Part shown: piece by piece, positions 34,330-44,901 of the stretch
Layout of the letters: every line of letters starts with the position of its first letter
Numbering within the stretch: the stretch's first letter is position 1
Source of the DNA: Chromatocurvus halotolerans
GTDB lineage: Bacteria; Pseudomonadota; Gammaproteobacteria; Pseudomonadales; Halieaceae
NCBI RefSeq assembly: GCF_004340525.1
Contig: NZ_SLWX01000010.1
Location: 1 to 64,000 of the forward strand
Length of the DNA stretch: 64,000 bases
Direction of reading: 5' to 3'
Notes under the pieces: model-generated
The model's input: only the letters and a program-made list of their open reading frames with translations
Told to the model about the DNA's origin: nothing
The model's database searches: none
Translations under genes and position numbers: made by a program

Positions 34330-35646
34330 TTGACGCCCACAGCCACGAGATTCTCCCGCTTGAAGGTCATTCCGCGCACCGAGCACTGCATTTCCCGCCG
34401 CAATATCAGCAGTAGCGCCCTCAAAGTCATGTCGCGATTGCGGAAACAGGACTTCGAGGCCTATCTCGTTGGCGGCGCTGTTCGCGATCTGCTGCTGGGA
34501 GGCCATCCCAAGGACTTTGACATAGCGACCGACGCCACGCCGGAAGACGTCCATAACCTGTTCCGGAACTCGCGCATCATTGGCCGACGCTTTCGCATTG
34601 TCCATGTCCGCTTCGGGCGCGAGATCATCGAGGTGACAACGTTCCGTGGTCACCACGACAGCGACGGGGATAGCGATACAGCCACCGATCAATCCAGACA
34701 GTCCAAGCGGGGGCTGCTCCTGAGAGACAATGTTTATGGCACCCTGGACGAGGATGCGATTCGCCGTGACCTGACGATCAATGCACTGTACTACTGCAGT
34801 GAAACCTTTGCTGTTTACGATCACGCCAAGGGCATGCAGGACCTGGATGCCAGACGCGTACGAATCATCGGCAACCCCCTGCAGCGCTATCGGGAGGACC
34901 CCGTGCGGATGCTGCGCGTCGTTCGCTTCGCCGCAAAACTGGGTTTCAGTATCGAGCACGACACCCAGAACGCGATTGCCGAGGGCGCCGCGCTGCTCAA
35001 CGATATCCCCTCTGCCCGACTGTTCGACGAAATTCTCAAGCTGTTCCTGGCAGGCCACGCCGCCGCCACCCTCGACCTGTTGCGACAGCATCGCCTGCTG
35101 CAGCACCTGTTCCCTGAGCCGGCACACCTCATGGACCGCGATCCTCGCGCGGCAGCCCTTGTGAGCTGCGCCATGGCCAACACCGACAAGCGTATACGCG
35201 CCGACAAGCCCGTGACGCCGGCGTTCATCCTGGCCGCGATACTGTGGCCGGTGGTTGCACTGCGCGCCGAGCAGCTTCACGATCGCGGCGAACCGCGTGT
35301 GCCGGCCATGCATAGCGCCGGCCAGCAGGTGGTGGCGGAAGCCTGCCAGCGCGTTGCCATCCCCAAGCGCTTCAGCCAGCCCATGCGCGAGATCTGGGAA
35401 TTTCAGGACCGGCTCGAGCGACCACGCGGAAAAAAGGCCGCGGAACTGGTCGAGCACAGGCGCTTCCGCGCGGCCTACGATTTTCTGCTGCTACGCGAAG
35501 AGGCAGGAGAAGAGTGTGATAATCGCGGTCAATGGTGGACAGACTTCCAGACACTCGACATGGATGCTCGCCTTAAGAAGCTGGACGATGACGCCGTGAC
35601 GACCCACGGACGGCGCAGCGGCAGGAAAAAACGCGCCGCGCGTTGA
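34330..35646 (+). CDS. pcnB: Poly(A) polymerase I
   Basis: A nucleotidyltransferase that adds 3' A tails to RNA and so promotes decay. The conserved start VIPRTEHCISRRNISSSALKVM, the catalytic block YLVGGAVRDLLLG...KDFDIATDATPE, RRDLTINALYY and the RVVRFAAKLGF arginine region are intact. The C-terminal tail is basic (GRRSGRKKRAAR). No ATG lies near the family's normal start; the TTG at 34330 is my best choice, with TTG 34360 as an alternative. An in-frame ATG at 34099 would put the start inside the candidate small RNA and add 77 unlike residues. The folK ATG overlaps its stop. Confidence 0.9.
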   Translation: MTPTATRFSRLKVIPRTEHCISRRNISSSALKVMSRLRKQDFEAYLVGGAVRDLLLGGHPKDFDIATDATPEDVHNLFRNSRIIGRRFRIVHVRFGREIIEVTTFRGHHDSDGDSDTATDQSRQSKRGLLLRDNVYGTLDEDAIRRDLTINALYYCSETFAVYDHAKGMQDLDARRVRIIGNPLQRYREDPVRMLRVVRFAAKLGFSIEHDTQNAIAEGAALLNDIPSARLFDEILKLFLAGHAAATLDLLRQHRLLQHLFPEPAHLMDRDPRAAALVSCAMANTDKRIRADKPVTPAFILAAILWPVVALRAEQLHDRGEPRVPAMHSAGQQVVAEACQRVAIPKRFSQPMREIWEFQDRLERPRGKKAAELVEHRRFRAAYDFLLLREEAGEECDNRGQWWTDFQTLDMDARLKKLDDDAVTTHGRRSGRKKRAAR

Positions 35647-36176
35647 TGATGCTGCGCTGCTTCGTCGGTCTTGGCGCCAATATCGGCAACCCCCTGGAAC
35701 AGCTTCGGGAGGCCTCAGAGGGGCTGCGCCGCCATGGCGAGTTGAAAAATGTTGCCGTATCCGCAGTCTATCGCAGCCGCCCCATGGGACCACAGGATCA
35801 GCCGGATTACCTGAATGCGGCCGCCCGTTTCGATACCGCACTTACAGCGCCGTCTCTGCTGCGCGAACTGCAGTCGCTGGAACGCCGCGCCGGACGTGTT
35901 CGAAGCCAGCGCTGGGGGCCCCGGACGCTGGACATTGACCTTCTCCTGTACGGTGACGAGTGCATCAACAGCGACCAGCTGATCGTCCCCCACCCCGGCC
36001 TAGAACACAGGGTCTTTGTGCTCGTGCCTCTGCTGGAGCTGGCCGGCGCGGAGTTCCGCCTGCCCGGCGGCAAACGGCTGAGCCACGCGCTCGCACACTG
36101 CCCGGACAGCCCCATGGAGAAGGTTGCAGGACCGAGCCAGCTGCTGGCACCGCAGCCAGGATACTGCCAGCCATGA
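35646..36176 (+). CDS. folK: Hydroxymethyldihydropterin pyrophosphokinase
   Basis: A 176-residue enzyme that transfers pyrophosphate from ATP to 6-hydroxymethyl-dihydropterin in folate synthesis. The substrate and metal blocks FVGLGANIGNP, VYRSRPMGPQDQPDYLNA and RWGPRTLDIDLLLYG are present. ATG 35646 overlaps the pcnB stop by one base; the next codon is also ATG. Its stop overlaps the kinase gene that follows (ATGA). Confidence 0.95.
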   Translation: MMLRCFVGLGANIGNPLEQLREASEGLRRHGELKNVAVSAVYRSRPMGPQDQPDYLNAAARFDTALTAPSLLRELQSLERRAGRVRSQRWGPRTLDIDLLLYGDECINSDQLIVPHPGLEHRVFVLVPLLELAGAEFRLPGGKRLSHALAHCPDSPMEKVAGPSQLLAPQPGYCQP

Positions 36177-36859
36177 GTGCCAGTCAGAATCAGATAGCAG
36201 GCGTGGACCTGCGCGGGCGACGGCCGCCGGGCTACATTGCCGTGGAGGGGGCCATCGGCGTCGGAAAAACCACCCTGGCGCGCAGACTGGCGGCCACCTT
36301 CAACTATGAAATGCTGTCTGAGGATGCCGACGAAAACCCGTTTCTCGGGAAGTTCTACAACAATCCACGTCAATCGGCGCTCGCAACCCAGCTTTTTTTC
36401 CTGTTCCAGCGCGCTCAGAAGATCGCCGACCTGCGGCAGCGGGATATTTTCCAGCCGGTGCGGGTAGCAGACTTCCTCATCGAGAAGGATCCCCTGTTTG
36501 CCCGCATCACCCTGGATGCCGATGAATACGCCCTTTACGAGAAGGTGTATCAGCAGCTCACTATCGACGCGCCGGTGCCGGATCTGGTGATCTATCTTCA
36601 GGCGTCGACGGATATCCTGCTGCAGCGCATAGAGCAGCGCGGGATCATCTATGAGCAGCGCATCGATAATGCCTACCTGGAGCGGCTGAACGACGTGTAC
36701 AGCCAGTTTTTTCTGTACTACGATAAAGCGCCGCTTCTGATCGTCAATGCCAGCGCGATCGACCTCGCTGACAGCCAGCGCGACTACAGCCAACTGGTGG
36801 ATTACCTGCTCGATATCCGCAGCGGCCGCCACTATTTCAACCCCACATTTTTCGGATAG
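36173..36859 (+). CDS. Deoxynucleoside kinase
   Basis: A 228-residue kinase of the dNK/dGK family that phosphorylates deoxynucleosides for salvage. The P-loop GAIGVGKTTLARRL is near residue 26. DADENPFLGKFYNN, RVADFLIEKDPLFARITL and the lid-region RIEQRG follow in the usual order. The exact base preference cannot be read from sequence. It sits between folK and panB, a conserved place in related bacteria, and overlaps folK by four bases. Confidence 0.87.
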   Translation: MSASQNQIAGVDLRGRRPPGYIAVEGAIGVGKTTLARRLAATFNYEMLSEDADENPFLGKFYNNPRQSALATQLFFLFQRAQKIADLRQRDIFQPVRVADFLIEKDPLFARITLDADEYALYEKVYQQLTIDAPVPDLVIYLQASTDILLQRIEQRGIIYEQRIDNAYLERLNDVYSQFFLYYDKAPLLIVNASAIDLADSQRDYSQLVDYLLDIRSGRHYFNPTFFG

Positions 36860-36867
36860 GCAGCGCC

Positions 36868-37659
36868 ATGGCGAGGGTCACGATCAGCACGCTCAACAAG
36901 ATGAAGGCGAAGGCCGAGAAGTTTGTGTGCGTTACCGCCTATGACGCCACCTTTGCCTCACTGGTCAGCGCGGCCGGCGCCGAGACAATCCTCGTTGGCG
37001 ACTCCCTCGGTATGGTGCTGCAGGGCCATGACAGCACGGTGCCGGTCACCATCGACGACATGGCCTATCACACCGCCTGCGTGGCACGTGCGCAAACCGA
37101 ATCGCTGCTGATCGCCGACATGCCTTTCATGACCTACACCACGCCGGAACAGACACTGCACAATGCCACCCTGCTGATGCAGGCGGGGGCGCAAATGATC
37201 AAGATGGAAGGCGGTGTCTGGCTGAGTGAGAGCATCAGCATGCTCGTTGAGCGCGGCATTCCCGTCTGCGCGCACCTCGGCCTGACGCCGCAGTCTGTCA
37301 ACGCGTTCGGCGGCTTCAAGGTGCAGGGCCGAACCCCCAAGGAAGCCAAATCGATTCTCGCCGACGCCGTCGAAATCCAGGATGCAGGCGCAAGCCTGCT
37401 GGTGCTCGAATGCATTCCCGCGGCGCTGGCGGCCGACATCAGCAGCAAGCTCGACATCCCGGTGATCGGTATTGGCGCCGGCGCCGGTACCGATGCGCAG
37501 GTGCTGGTGCTCCACGACCTGCTGGGCCTGTCAGCGCGCACGCCACGCTTCGTTCGCAACTTCATGCAGGGCGAGGACAGCGTGCAAGGGGCTCTCGCCG
37601 CCTTTGTCGCGGCCGTCAAGTCGGGGACATTCCCCGCCCGGGAGCACACCTACGAATAA
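36868..37659 (+). CDS. panB: Ketopantoate hydroxymethyltransferase
   Basis: A 263-residue enzyme that adds a hydroxymethyl group from methylene-tetrahydrofolate to ketoisovalerate, the first step of pantothenate synthesis. Recognised by VTAYDATFASLVSAAG, VGDSLGMVLQGHDSTVPVT, ADMPFMTY and IGIGAGAGTDAQVLVLHDLLG. Eight bases separate it from the kinase gene. panC follows after a 218-bp gap, and panD is not in the window. Confidence 0.97.
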   Translation: MARVTISTLNKMKAKAEKFVCVTAYDATFASLVSAAGAETILVGDSLGMVLQGHDSTVPVTIDDMAYHTACVARAQTESLLIADMPFMTYTTPEQTLHNATLLMQAGAQMIKMEGGVWLSESISMLVERGIPVCAHLGLTPQSVNAFGGFKVQGRTPKEAKSILADAVEIQDAGASLLVLECIPAALAADISSKLDIPVIGIGAGAGTDAQVLVLHDLLGLSARTPRFVRNFMQGEDSVQGALAAFVAAVKSGTFPAREHTYE

Positions 37660-37877
37660 CGGCGGCGGTGACCCGTATGCGTGAAAATAACCGCTTTTTA
37701 TAACCAAAATACTCACCACGCGCTTCTTTTGGTAACAAAATACTGCTCCCGTCCGCCCGTTGTGCGTATTGCCCGGACACAGGGCTTGCGGCATACTCGG
37801 CTCTCCCTGAGGGGAGACGACACAATACCGGGGTCGCAACAGGCCTCTTCCCTGACCGCAAGCGGGGGCGTTACACC

Positions 37878-38762
37878 ATGCGAACAACTGGCAACAAGGG
37901 TCAGCTGCAGGCGCGACTTTCCGAGGTTCGCAATAAAGGGCAGCGGATTGCATTTGTACCGACCATGGGCAACCTGCACGAGGGTCACATCCAGCTTGTG
38001 CGCCGCGCCCGGGAAAAGGCGGATGTCGTTGTCGTCAGCATCTACGTGAACCCACTGCAGTTCGGTGCTGGAGAGGACCTCGAGAACTACCCGAGAACAC
38101 TCGCTGCCGATAAGGAGAAGCTCTTCGGTGAGGGCGCGCATCTGCTTTATACCCCCGATACGGCAGACATCTACCCTGAAGGCCTGCAGCGCCACACACA
38201 GGTTGAAGTGCCCGATCTCTCCGAGACGCTGTGCGGCAGCAGCCGGCCCGGGCATTTCAATGGCGTGACCACTATTGTGGCGAAGCTGTTCAACATTGTG
38301 CGTCCGGACATCGCCCTGTTCGGCGAGAAAGATTTCCAGCAGCTGTCCATCGTCCGCAAGATGGTCACCGATCTGTGCATGCCAGTGGAGGTCATCGGGG
38401 TGCCCACGGTGCGCGACATCGACGGACTTGCGCTGAGTTCCCGCAACAGCTACCTGTCGCCGGCACAGCGACGCATTGCCCCGCTGCTGCATGAGACCCT
38501 CGCCAGCTGCCGGGACGCGATAGCCTGTGGCTTTGACAACTTCCTGCAGCTCGAGTCGCATGCGCGCATGAAGCTTCTGCAGGCAGGGTTCACACCCGAC
38601 TACTTCGCCATCCGCGACGCACACACGCTGCGCAATGTCACTGAAGACACCGAAGAAATCGCCATTCTCGCCGCAGCCAGGCTTGGCAGAACACGACTCA
38701 TCGACAACGTCCGACTCAGCCTCAATCCCGCGTCCGACTGGGGCATGCTCGCAAGCCCCTGA
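37878..38762 (+). CDS. panC: Pantothenate synthetase
   Basis: A 294-residue ligase that joins pantoate and beta-alanine with ATP. The nucleotide-binding block PTMGNLHEGHIQLV (HxGH) is near residue 28, and GEKDFQQLSIVRKMV and LALSSRNSYLS are present. The upstream 218-bp gap is free of genes and has a short direct repeat (TAACCAAAATACT near 37700 and TAACAAAATACT near 37734). The gene may have its own promoter there. panD, the usual third pan gene, is not seen. Confidence 0.97.
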   Translation: MRTTGNKGQLQARLSEVRNKGQRIAFVPTMGNLHEGHIQLVRRAREKADVVVVSIYVNPLQFGAGEDLENYPRTLAADKEKLFGEGAHLLYTPDTADIYPEGLQRHTQVEVPDLSETLCGSSRPGHFNGVTTIVAKLFNIVRPDIALFGEKDFQQLSIVRKMVTDLCMPVEVIGVPTVRDIDGLALSSRNSYLSPAQRRIAPLLHETLASCRDAIACGFDNFLQLESHARMKLLQAGFTPDYFAIRDAHTLRNVTEDTEEIAILAAARLGRTRLIDNVRLSLNPASDWGMLASP

Positions 38763-38876
38763 CGACCCCGTGCCGCAGTCATCGGCCAGACTGTGGCAGC
38801 ACTGCGGACAGGATCCTTGCGCTCCCGGTCAGGAGCACTATCATGGCCGCATCACGTTCCCGCAGGAGATCCGTAC

Positions 38877-40811
<1,935 letters not shown>

Positions 40812-40848
40812 GCCGCCCATGAGCGTCCCGGGCACAGAAAGCGGGGAC

Positions 40849-40884
40849 AAAAAAAGGCCGGCCCGCTATTACCGCGGCCGGCCT
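40849..40884 (-). terminator. Rho-independent terminator after pnp
   Basis: AGGCCGGCC (40855-40863) and GGCCGGCCT (40876-40884) form the stem. On the minus strand seven T follow (the A run 40849-40855), about 55 bases after the pnp stop. It may also act weakly for acs on the other strand. Confidence 0.82.
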
Positions 40885-40938
40885 GTTTCCGTTTGCTGTC
40901 TGGAACAATGCTACCCGCAACGGTCGCGGGCAGGCACG

Positions 40939-43083
40939 TCAGGCATCCTCGTTGGGAGCCTCGGCGTCGTCGGCTGACGCCTCTTCCGCGGCAGGCGCCT
41001 CGTCCTCAAGCAGCTCTTTGATGGAGAGCTTGATGCGGCCACGCTGATCGACATCCAGCACCTTCACCCGGACATCCTCGCCTTCCTTGAGGTAGTCGGA
41101 CACGTTCTCTACCCGCTCATTGGCGATCTGGGAGATGTGCACCAGACCATCCTTGCCTGGCAGAATGTTGACGAAGGCGCCGAAATCGACAATGCGCGCC
41201 ACCTTGCCGGTGTAGACCGCACCCACTTCGGCCTCGGCGGTGATTTCCTCGATCATGCGGATCGCCGCATCCCGTGCGTGCTGATCCTGGCCGAAAACGC
41301 GGACCGTCCCGTCGTCATCGATATCCACCGTCGCGCCGGACTCCTCGGTAATCATGCGGATTGTCGCACCGCCCTTGCCGATGATGTCGCGGATCTTGTC
41401 TGCATCCACTTTCAGCGTCAGCATGCTCGGCGCGTTGGCAGACGTGACCTTGCGCGGCTCCGACATGACCTGGTTCATCTGGCCGAGAATATGCAGGCGC
41501 GCATGCTGTGCCTGCTCAAGCGCGATCTCCATGATCTGCTCGGTAATACCCTCAATCTTGATATCCATCTGCAGGGCAGTCACGCCATTTGCGGTACCGG
41601 CCACCTTGAAATCCATATCGCCAAGGTGATCCTCATCACCCAGAATGTCCGTGAGAACGGCAAACTGGTTGCCCTCCTTGACCAGACCCATGGCAATACC
41701 GGCCACCGGTGCCTTCAGCGGCACCCCTGCGGCCATCATCGCCAGCGAGCCCACACAGACAGATGCCATGGAGCTTGAACCGTTGGACTCGGTAATCTCC
41801 GAGACAAGACGGATGGTGTAGGGGAACTCGTCTTCCTTCGGCAGCACCGCGGCAAGACCGCGACGGGCCAGGCGACCGTGACCGACTTCGCGACGGTTGG
41901 TGAAACCCACGCGCCCGGCCTCGCCCACGGAATAGGGAGGAAAGTTGTAGTGCAGCATGAAAGGATCGCGACGCTCGCCTTCCAGCGCATCGATGATCTG
42001 TGCATCCCGGGTGGAGCCCAGCGTGACCGCACCGATCGCCTGGGTCTCGCCACGGGTAAACAGCGCCGAGCCGTGTACCTTGGGCAGGATGTCGACTTCG
42101 CAGGCAATCGGACGCACCGTGCGGGTGTCGCGACCGTCAATACGTGGCTCACCGTTCAGTATGTTCTCACGGACCAGCGCCTTCTCCACCGCCTTGAACA
42201 CATCCTTGACGTCATCGGCTGACGGGCCACCTTCTACGGCCAGAGCATCGGTACAGGCACTGCGGATCTGCGACACCTTCTCGTAGCGCTGCGCCTTGTC
42301 GGTAATCCTGTAGGCCTCGGCGAGCCCGGCCTTTGCCTGCGCCTCAACGGCCGACACCAGCTCCGCGTCAGGCTCTACGGGCTCCCAGTCCCAGCGCGGC
42401 TTGCCAGCTTCCGCCACCAGTTCGTTGATGGCCTGAATGACAACCTGCATTTCCTGATGGGCAAAGAGTACCGCGCCCAGCATCTGGTCTTCTGTCAGCT
42501 CTGCAGCCTGGGACTCTACCATGAGGACCGCATCCGAGGTTCCGGCTACCACCATGTCCAGCTTGCTATCGCCAAGCTTGGCGTAAGACGGATTGAGAAG
42601 GTAACCCTCGGATTCGGTGAAGCCAACGCGCGCGCCACCAATGGGGCCGTTGAACGGGCAGCCGGAGATGGCCAGCGCGGCCGAGGTACCGATCATCGCC
42701 GGAATATCGGGATCAATATGCTTGTCCGCTGACATGACGGTACAGATCACCTGCACCTCGTTCATGAAGCCGTTGGGAAACAGCGGTCGGATAGGCCGGT
42801 CGATCAATCGCGACGTCAGCGTCTCTTTTTCGCTGGGACGTCCCTCGCGCTTGAAAAAACCACCGGGGATCTTGCCGACAGAATACGTTTTCTCGACGTA
42901 ATGGACTGCCAGGGGGAAAAATGGCTGTCCCGCGCGGGCAGTTTTCTCCGCCACCACCGTGACGAGTACCGAGGTGTTCTCTACCGTGACCAGCACTGCG
43001 CCGGTCGCCTGCCGGGCGATGCGCCCGGTCTCCAGCGTAACGGTCTGCCCGCCGTACTGGAATGTCTTGGTTACTGGATTCAC
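40939..43083 (-). CDS. pnp: Polynucleotide phosphorylase
   Basis: A 714-residue phosphorolytic 3'-5' exoribonuclease of the RNA degradosome. Two RNase PH domains are followed by a KH domain ([21 protein letters not shown]) and an S1 domain ([27 protein letters not shown]). The tail is acidic. It is the last gene of the rimP-nusA-infB operon, 61 bases after rpsO. A perfect hairpin lies in that gap (43108-43132), where PNPase and RNase III usually control pnp. Confidence 0.98.
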   Translation of the reverse strand: MNPVTKTFQYGGQTVTLETGRIARQATGAVLVTVENTSVLVTVVAEKTARAGQPFFPLAVHYVEKTYSVGKIPGGFFKREGRPSEKETLTSRLIDRPIRPLFPNGFMNEVQVICTVMSADKHIDPDIPAMIGTSAALAISGCPFNGPIGGARVGFTESEGYLLNPSYAKLGDSKLDMVVAGTSDAVLMVESQAAELTEDQMLGAVLFAHQEMQVVIQAINELVAEAGKPRWDWEPVEPDAELVSAVEAQAKAGLAEAYRITDKAQRYEKVSQIRSACTDALAVEGGPSADDVKDVFKAVEKALVRENILNGEPRIDGRDTRTVRPIACEVDILPKVHGSALFTRGETQAIGAVTLGSTRDAQIIDALEGERRDPFMLHYNFPPYSVGEAGRVGFTNRREVGHGRLARRGLAAVLPKEDEFPYTIRLVSEITESNGSSSMASVCVGSLAMMAAGVPLKAPVAGIAMGLVKEGNQFAVLTDILGDEDHLGDMDFKVAGTANGVTALQMDIKIEGITEQIMEIALEQAQHARLHILGQMNQVMSEPRKVTSANAPSMLTLKVDADKIRDIIGKGGATIRMITEESGATVDIDDDGTVRVFGQDQHARDAAIRMIEEITAEAEVGAVYTGKVARIVDFGAFVNILPGKDGLVHISQIANERVENVSDYLKEGEDVRVKVLDVDQRGRIKLSIKELLEDEAPAAEEASADDAEAPNEDA

Positions 43084-43107
43084 TGTCTTCTCCTGTTCTT
43101 TACATGA

Positions 43108-43132
43108 CTACCGGGGCACCCGGCCCCGGTAG
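43108..43132 (-). promoter_or_regulatory. pnp leader hairpin
   Basis: CTACCGGGGC (43108-43117) pairs exactly with GCCCCGGTAG (43123-43132) around a 5-base loop, between rpsO and pnp. There is no T run. Its place matches the RNase III-processed stem of pnp leaders, so autoregulation of pnp is the likely role. Confidence 0.6.
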
Positions 43133-43144
43133 AGTGGGCAGCGC

Positions 43145-43414
43145 TTATCGACGCAGGCCCAGACGCTTGATCAGATCAAGGTAACGCGACGCATCTTTGC
43201 GCTTCAGGTAATCCAGCAGCTTACGACGCTGATTCACCATGCGAATCAGACCGCGTCGTGAGTGGTGATCGTGCTTGTGTGTCTGGAAGTGATCACGCAG
43301 CTGTTCAATATTCGCCGTCAGCAGAGCGACCTGCACTTCCGGGGACCCTGTGTCACCCTCTCCACGCTGGTATTCCTGTACGATTTCCGATTTCTTCTCA
43401 ACTGTTAATGCCAT
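43145..43414 (-). CDS. rpsO: Ribosomal protein S15
   Basis: An 89-residue 30S subunit protein that binds 16S rRNA. The full family pattern is present: [46 protein letters not shown] and the end [15 protein letters not shown] 43414 is chosen because AGAGGA lies about ten bases before it; an ATG two codons upstream is possible. It lies between truB and pnp in the conserved order. Confidence 0.98.
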   Translation of the reverse strand: MALTVEKKSEIVQEYQRGEGDTGSPEVQVALLTANIEQLRDHFQTHKHDHHSRRGLIRMVNQRRKLLDYLKRKDASRYLDLIKRLGLRR

Positions 43415-43516
43415 TGTCATATCCTCTTGTAATCTGCCGGGGTGGCCGCCTGAAAGCGGGCTGTATACCCCGATTGCTAAAGAGCCTGTCCGTGCAGATT
43501 GACAGACAGGTTCGCG

Positions 43517-44446
43517 TCACCTCGTGGTGACCATCAGTCGACGCGGCGCAACCCGCCCGTCGTCCAATATTTCGCCAATACCCAGAAATTCTCCATCCTC
43601 CAGAGAACAGCGCACCATACCATCGCAGGGTGCATTTGGCACGAGCACTGCCTGACCCTGGCGCAGGTAAAACCCGGCCGATTCGCTCAGAGTGACCTTG
43701 GGCATTCCCAGCAGGGCACGCTGGGACGGCAGCAGCAGCGCATCCATCGCGGACAAATCACCACTGCCCTGCAGACTCTCCAGCACGGGAAGGGAAACCG
43801 ACTCGTCGAGTGAAAAAGGCCCGGACTTGACGCGACGCAGCCGCGAAACATGCGCGCCGCAGCCAAGGCTCTCGCCCAGATCCTCTGCCAGGGAACGGAT
43901 ATAGGTTCCTTTACTGCAGTGCACCCGCACATCGACTTCGGCAACCGGACCCGGGCGGAACGCGAGGAGACTGTAGCTGTAGAGAGTAATGCGGCGTGCT
44001 TTTCGGGGTACCTCGATACCCTTGCGGGCAAGCTCGTAAAGCGGTCGCCCCTCGTGCTTTATGGCCGAGTACATCGACGGTATCTGCTCGATACTGCCGC
44101 AGAAAGGCGCCATGGCCGCCTCGACCTGATCCCGCGTGATAGCGCTGGCATCCGCACGCGAACGTTCCTCGCCCTCGGCGTCTCCCGTCGTGGTGGCAAC
44201 ACCCAGGGTAAAGGTGCTCTCGTAGATCTTGTCCGCGTCGAGCAGATACTGCGACAGCTTGGTAGCCTCGCCAAAACACAATGGCAGGACACCCGTGGCG
44301 AGTGGATCGAGGCTGCCCGTATGCCCGGCCTTGGCCGCATTGAACAGGTGCCTGACACGCTGCAGGGCCTTGTTGGAAGAAAGGCCAGCAGGCTTGTCGA
44401 GAATGAGAATGCCATCGATTGGCCGACCACGCCGCCGTCGAGCCAT
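43517..44446 (-). CDS. truB: tRNA pseudouridine-55 synthase
   Basis: A 309-residue enzyme that makes pseudouridine 55 in the tRNA T loop. The catalytic Asp is in HTGSLDPLATGVLPLCFGEAT (about residue 47), and the YSAIKHEGRPLYELAR and C-terminal PUA regions are present. It begins three bases after the rbfA stop. Confidence 0.97.
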   Translation of the reverse strand: MARRRRGRPIDGILILDKPAGLSSNKALQRVRHLFNAAKAGHTGSLDPLATGVLPLCFGEATKLSQYLLDADKIYESTFTLGVATTTGDAEGEERSRADASAITRDQVEAAMAPFCGSIEQIPSMYSAIKHEGRPLYELARKGIEVPRKARRITLYSYSLLAFRPGPVAEVDVRVHCSKGTYIRSLAEDLGESLGCGAHVSRLRRVKSGPFSLDESVSLPVLESLQGSGDLSAMDALLLPSQRALLGMPKVTLSESAGFYLRQGQAVLVPNAPCDGMVRCSLEDGEFLGIGEILDDGRVAPRRLMVTTR

Positions 44447-44449
44447 GCC

Positions 44450-44881
44450 TCAGTGCCCGCCCTTGTTGTCGTCGTCGGCACTGGCGTCGTCGCCGGCATC
44501 GCCGCGCAGGGCGTCCAGCGCCCTGTCGCTGGCTTTCGCCTCGCTGATCAGGGACTCCATCTCACGACCTCGACCCACGCTGCGGTCAAAGCGGAAAGTC
44601 AACTTAGGCACGCTGCGCATGGTCGCTTCCCGGGACAGCAGGCTGCGCAGAAACCCACTCGCCCGGTTCAGGACCTCACTGGTTTCCTTCGCGTCTTCCT
44701 CGCTGTCTACCCCGAGCTGGGTGTAATAGATCTTCGCGTAGCCGAGATCGCGACTGACGTCGACACTGGTAAGACTGATCATGCCCAGCCTGGGATCACG
44801 CAGTTCCTGCTGGATCAGGGTCGCCAGCTCACGCTGCAGATAATCTGCAACCCGCTGCGTGCGACTGAATTCCCGTGCCAT
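44450..44881 (-). CDS. rbfA: Ribosome-binding factor A
   Basis: A 143-residue KH-fold factor for late 30S assembly. The RTQRVADYLQRELATLIQQELRDPRLG start and the ATMRSVPKLTFRFD block are typical. The tail after residue 120 is acidic and low in complexity. It lies between infB (20-base gap) and truB. Confidence 0.96.
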   Translation of the reverse strand: MAREFSRTQRVADYLQRELATLIQQELRDPRLGMISLTSVDVSRDLGYAKIYYTQLGVDSEEDAKETSEVLNRASGFLRSLLSREATMRSVPKLTFRFDRSVGRGREMESLISEAKASDRALDALRGDAGDDASADDDNKGGH

Positions 44882-44901
44882 CGGTCGATATCACCCGCCA
44901 C

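Noticed and set aside
34099-34330. ATG 34099 as the pcnB start
   Set aside because: It would add 77 residues unlike any PcnB and place the start inside the sigma-54-driven RNA region; a later non-ATG start fits better.
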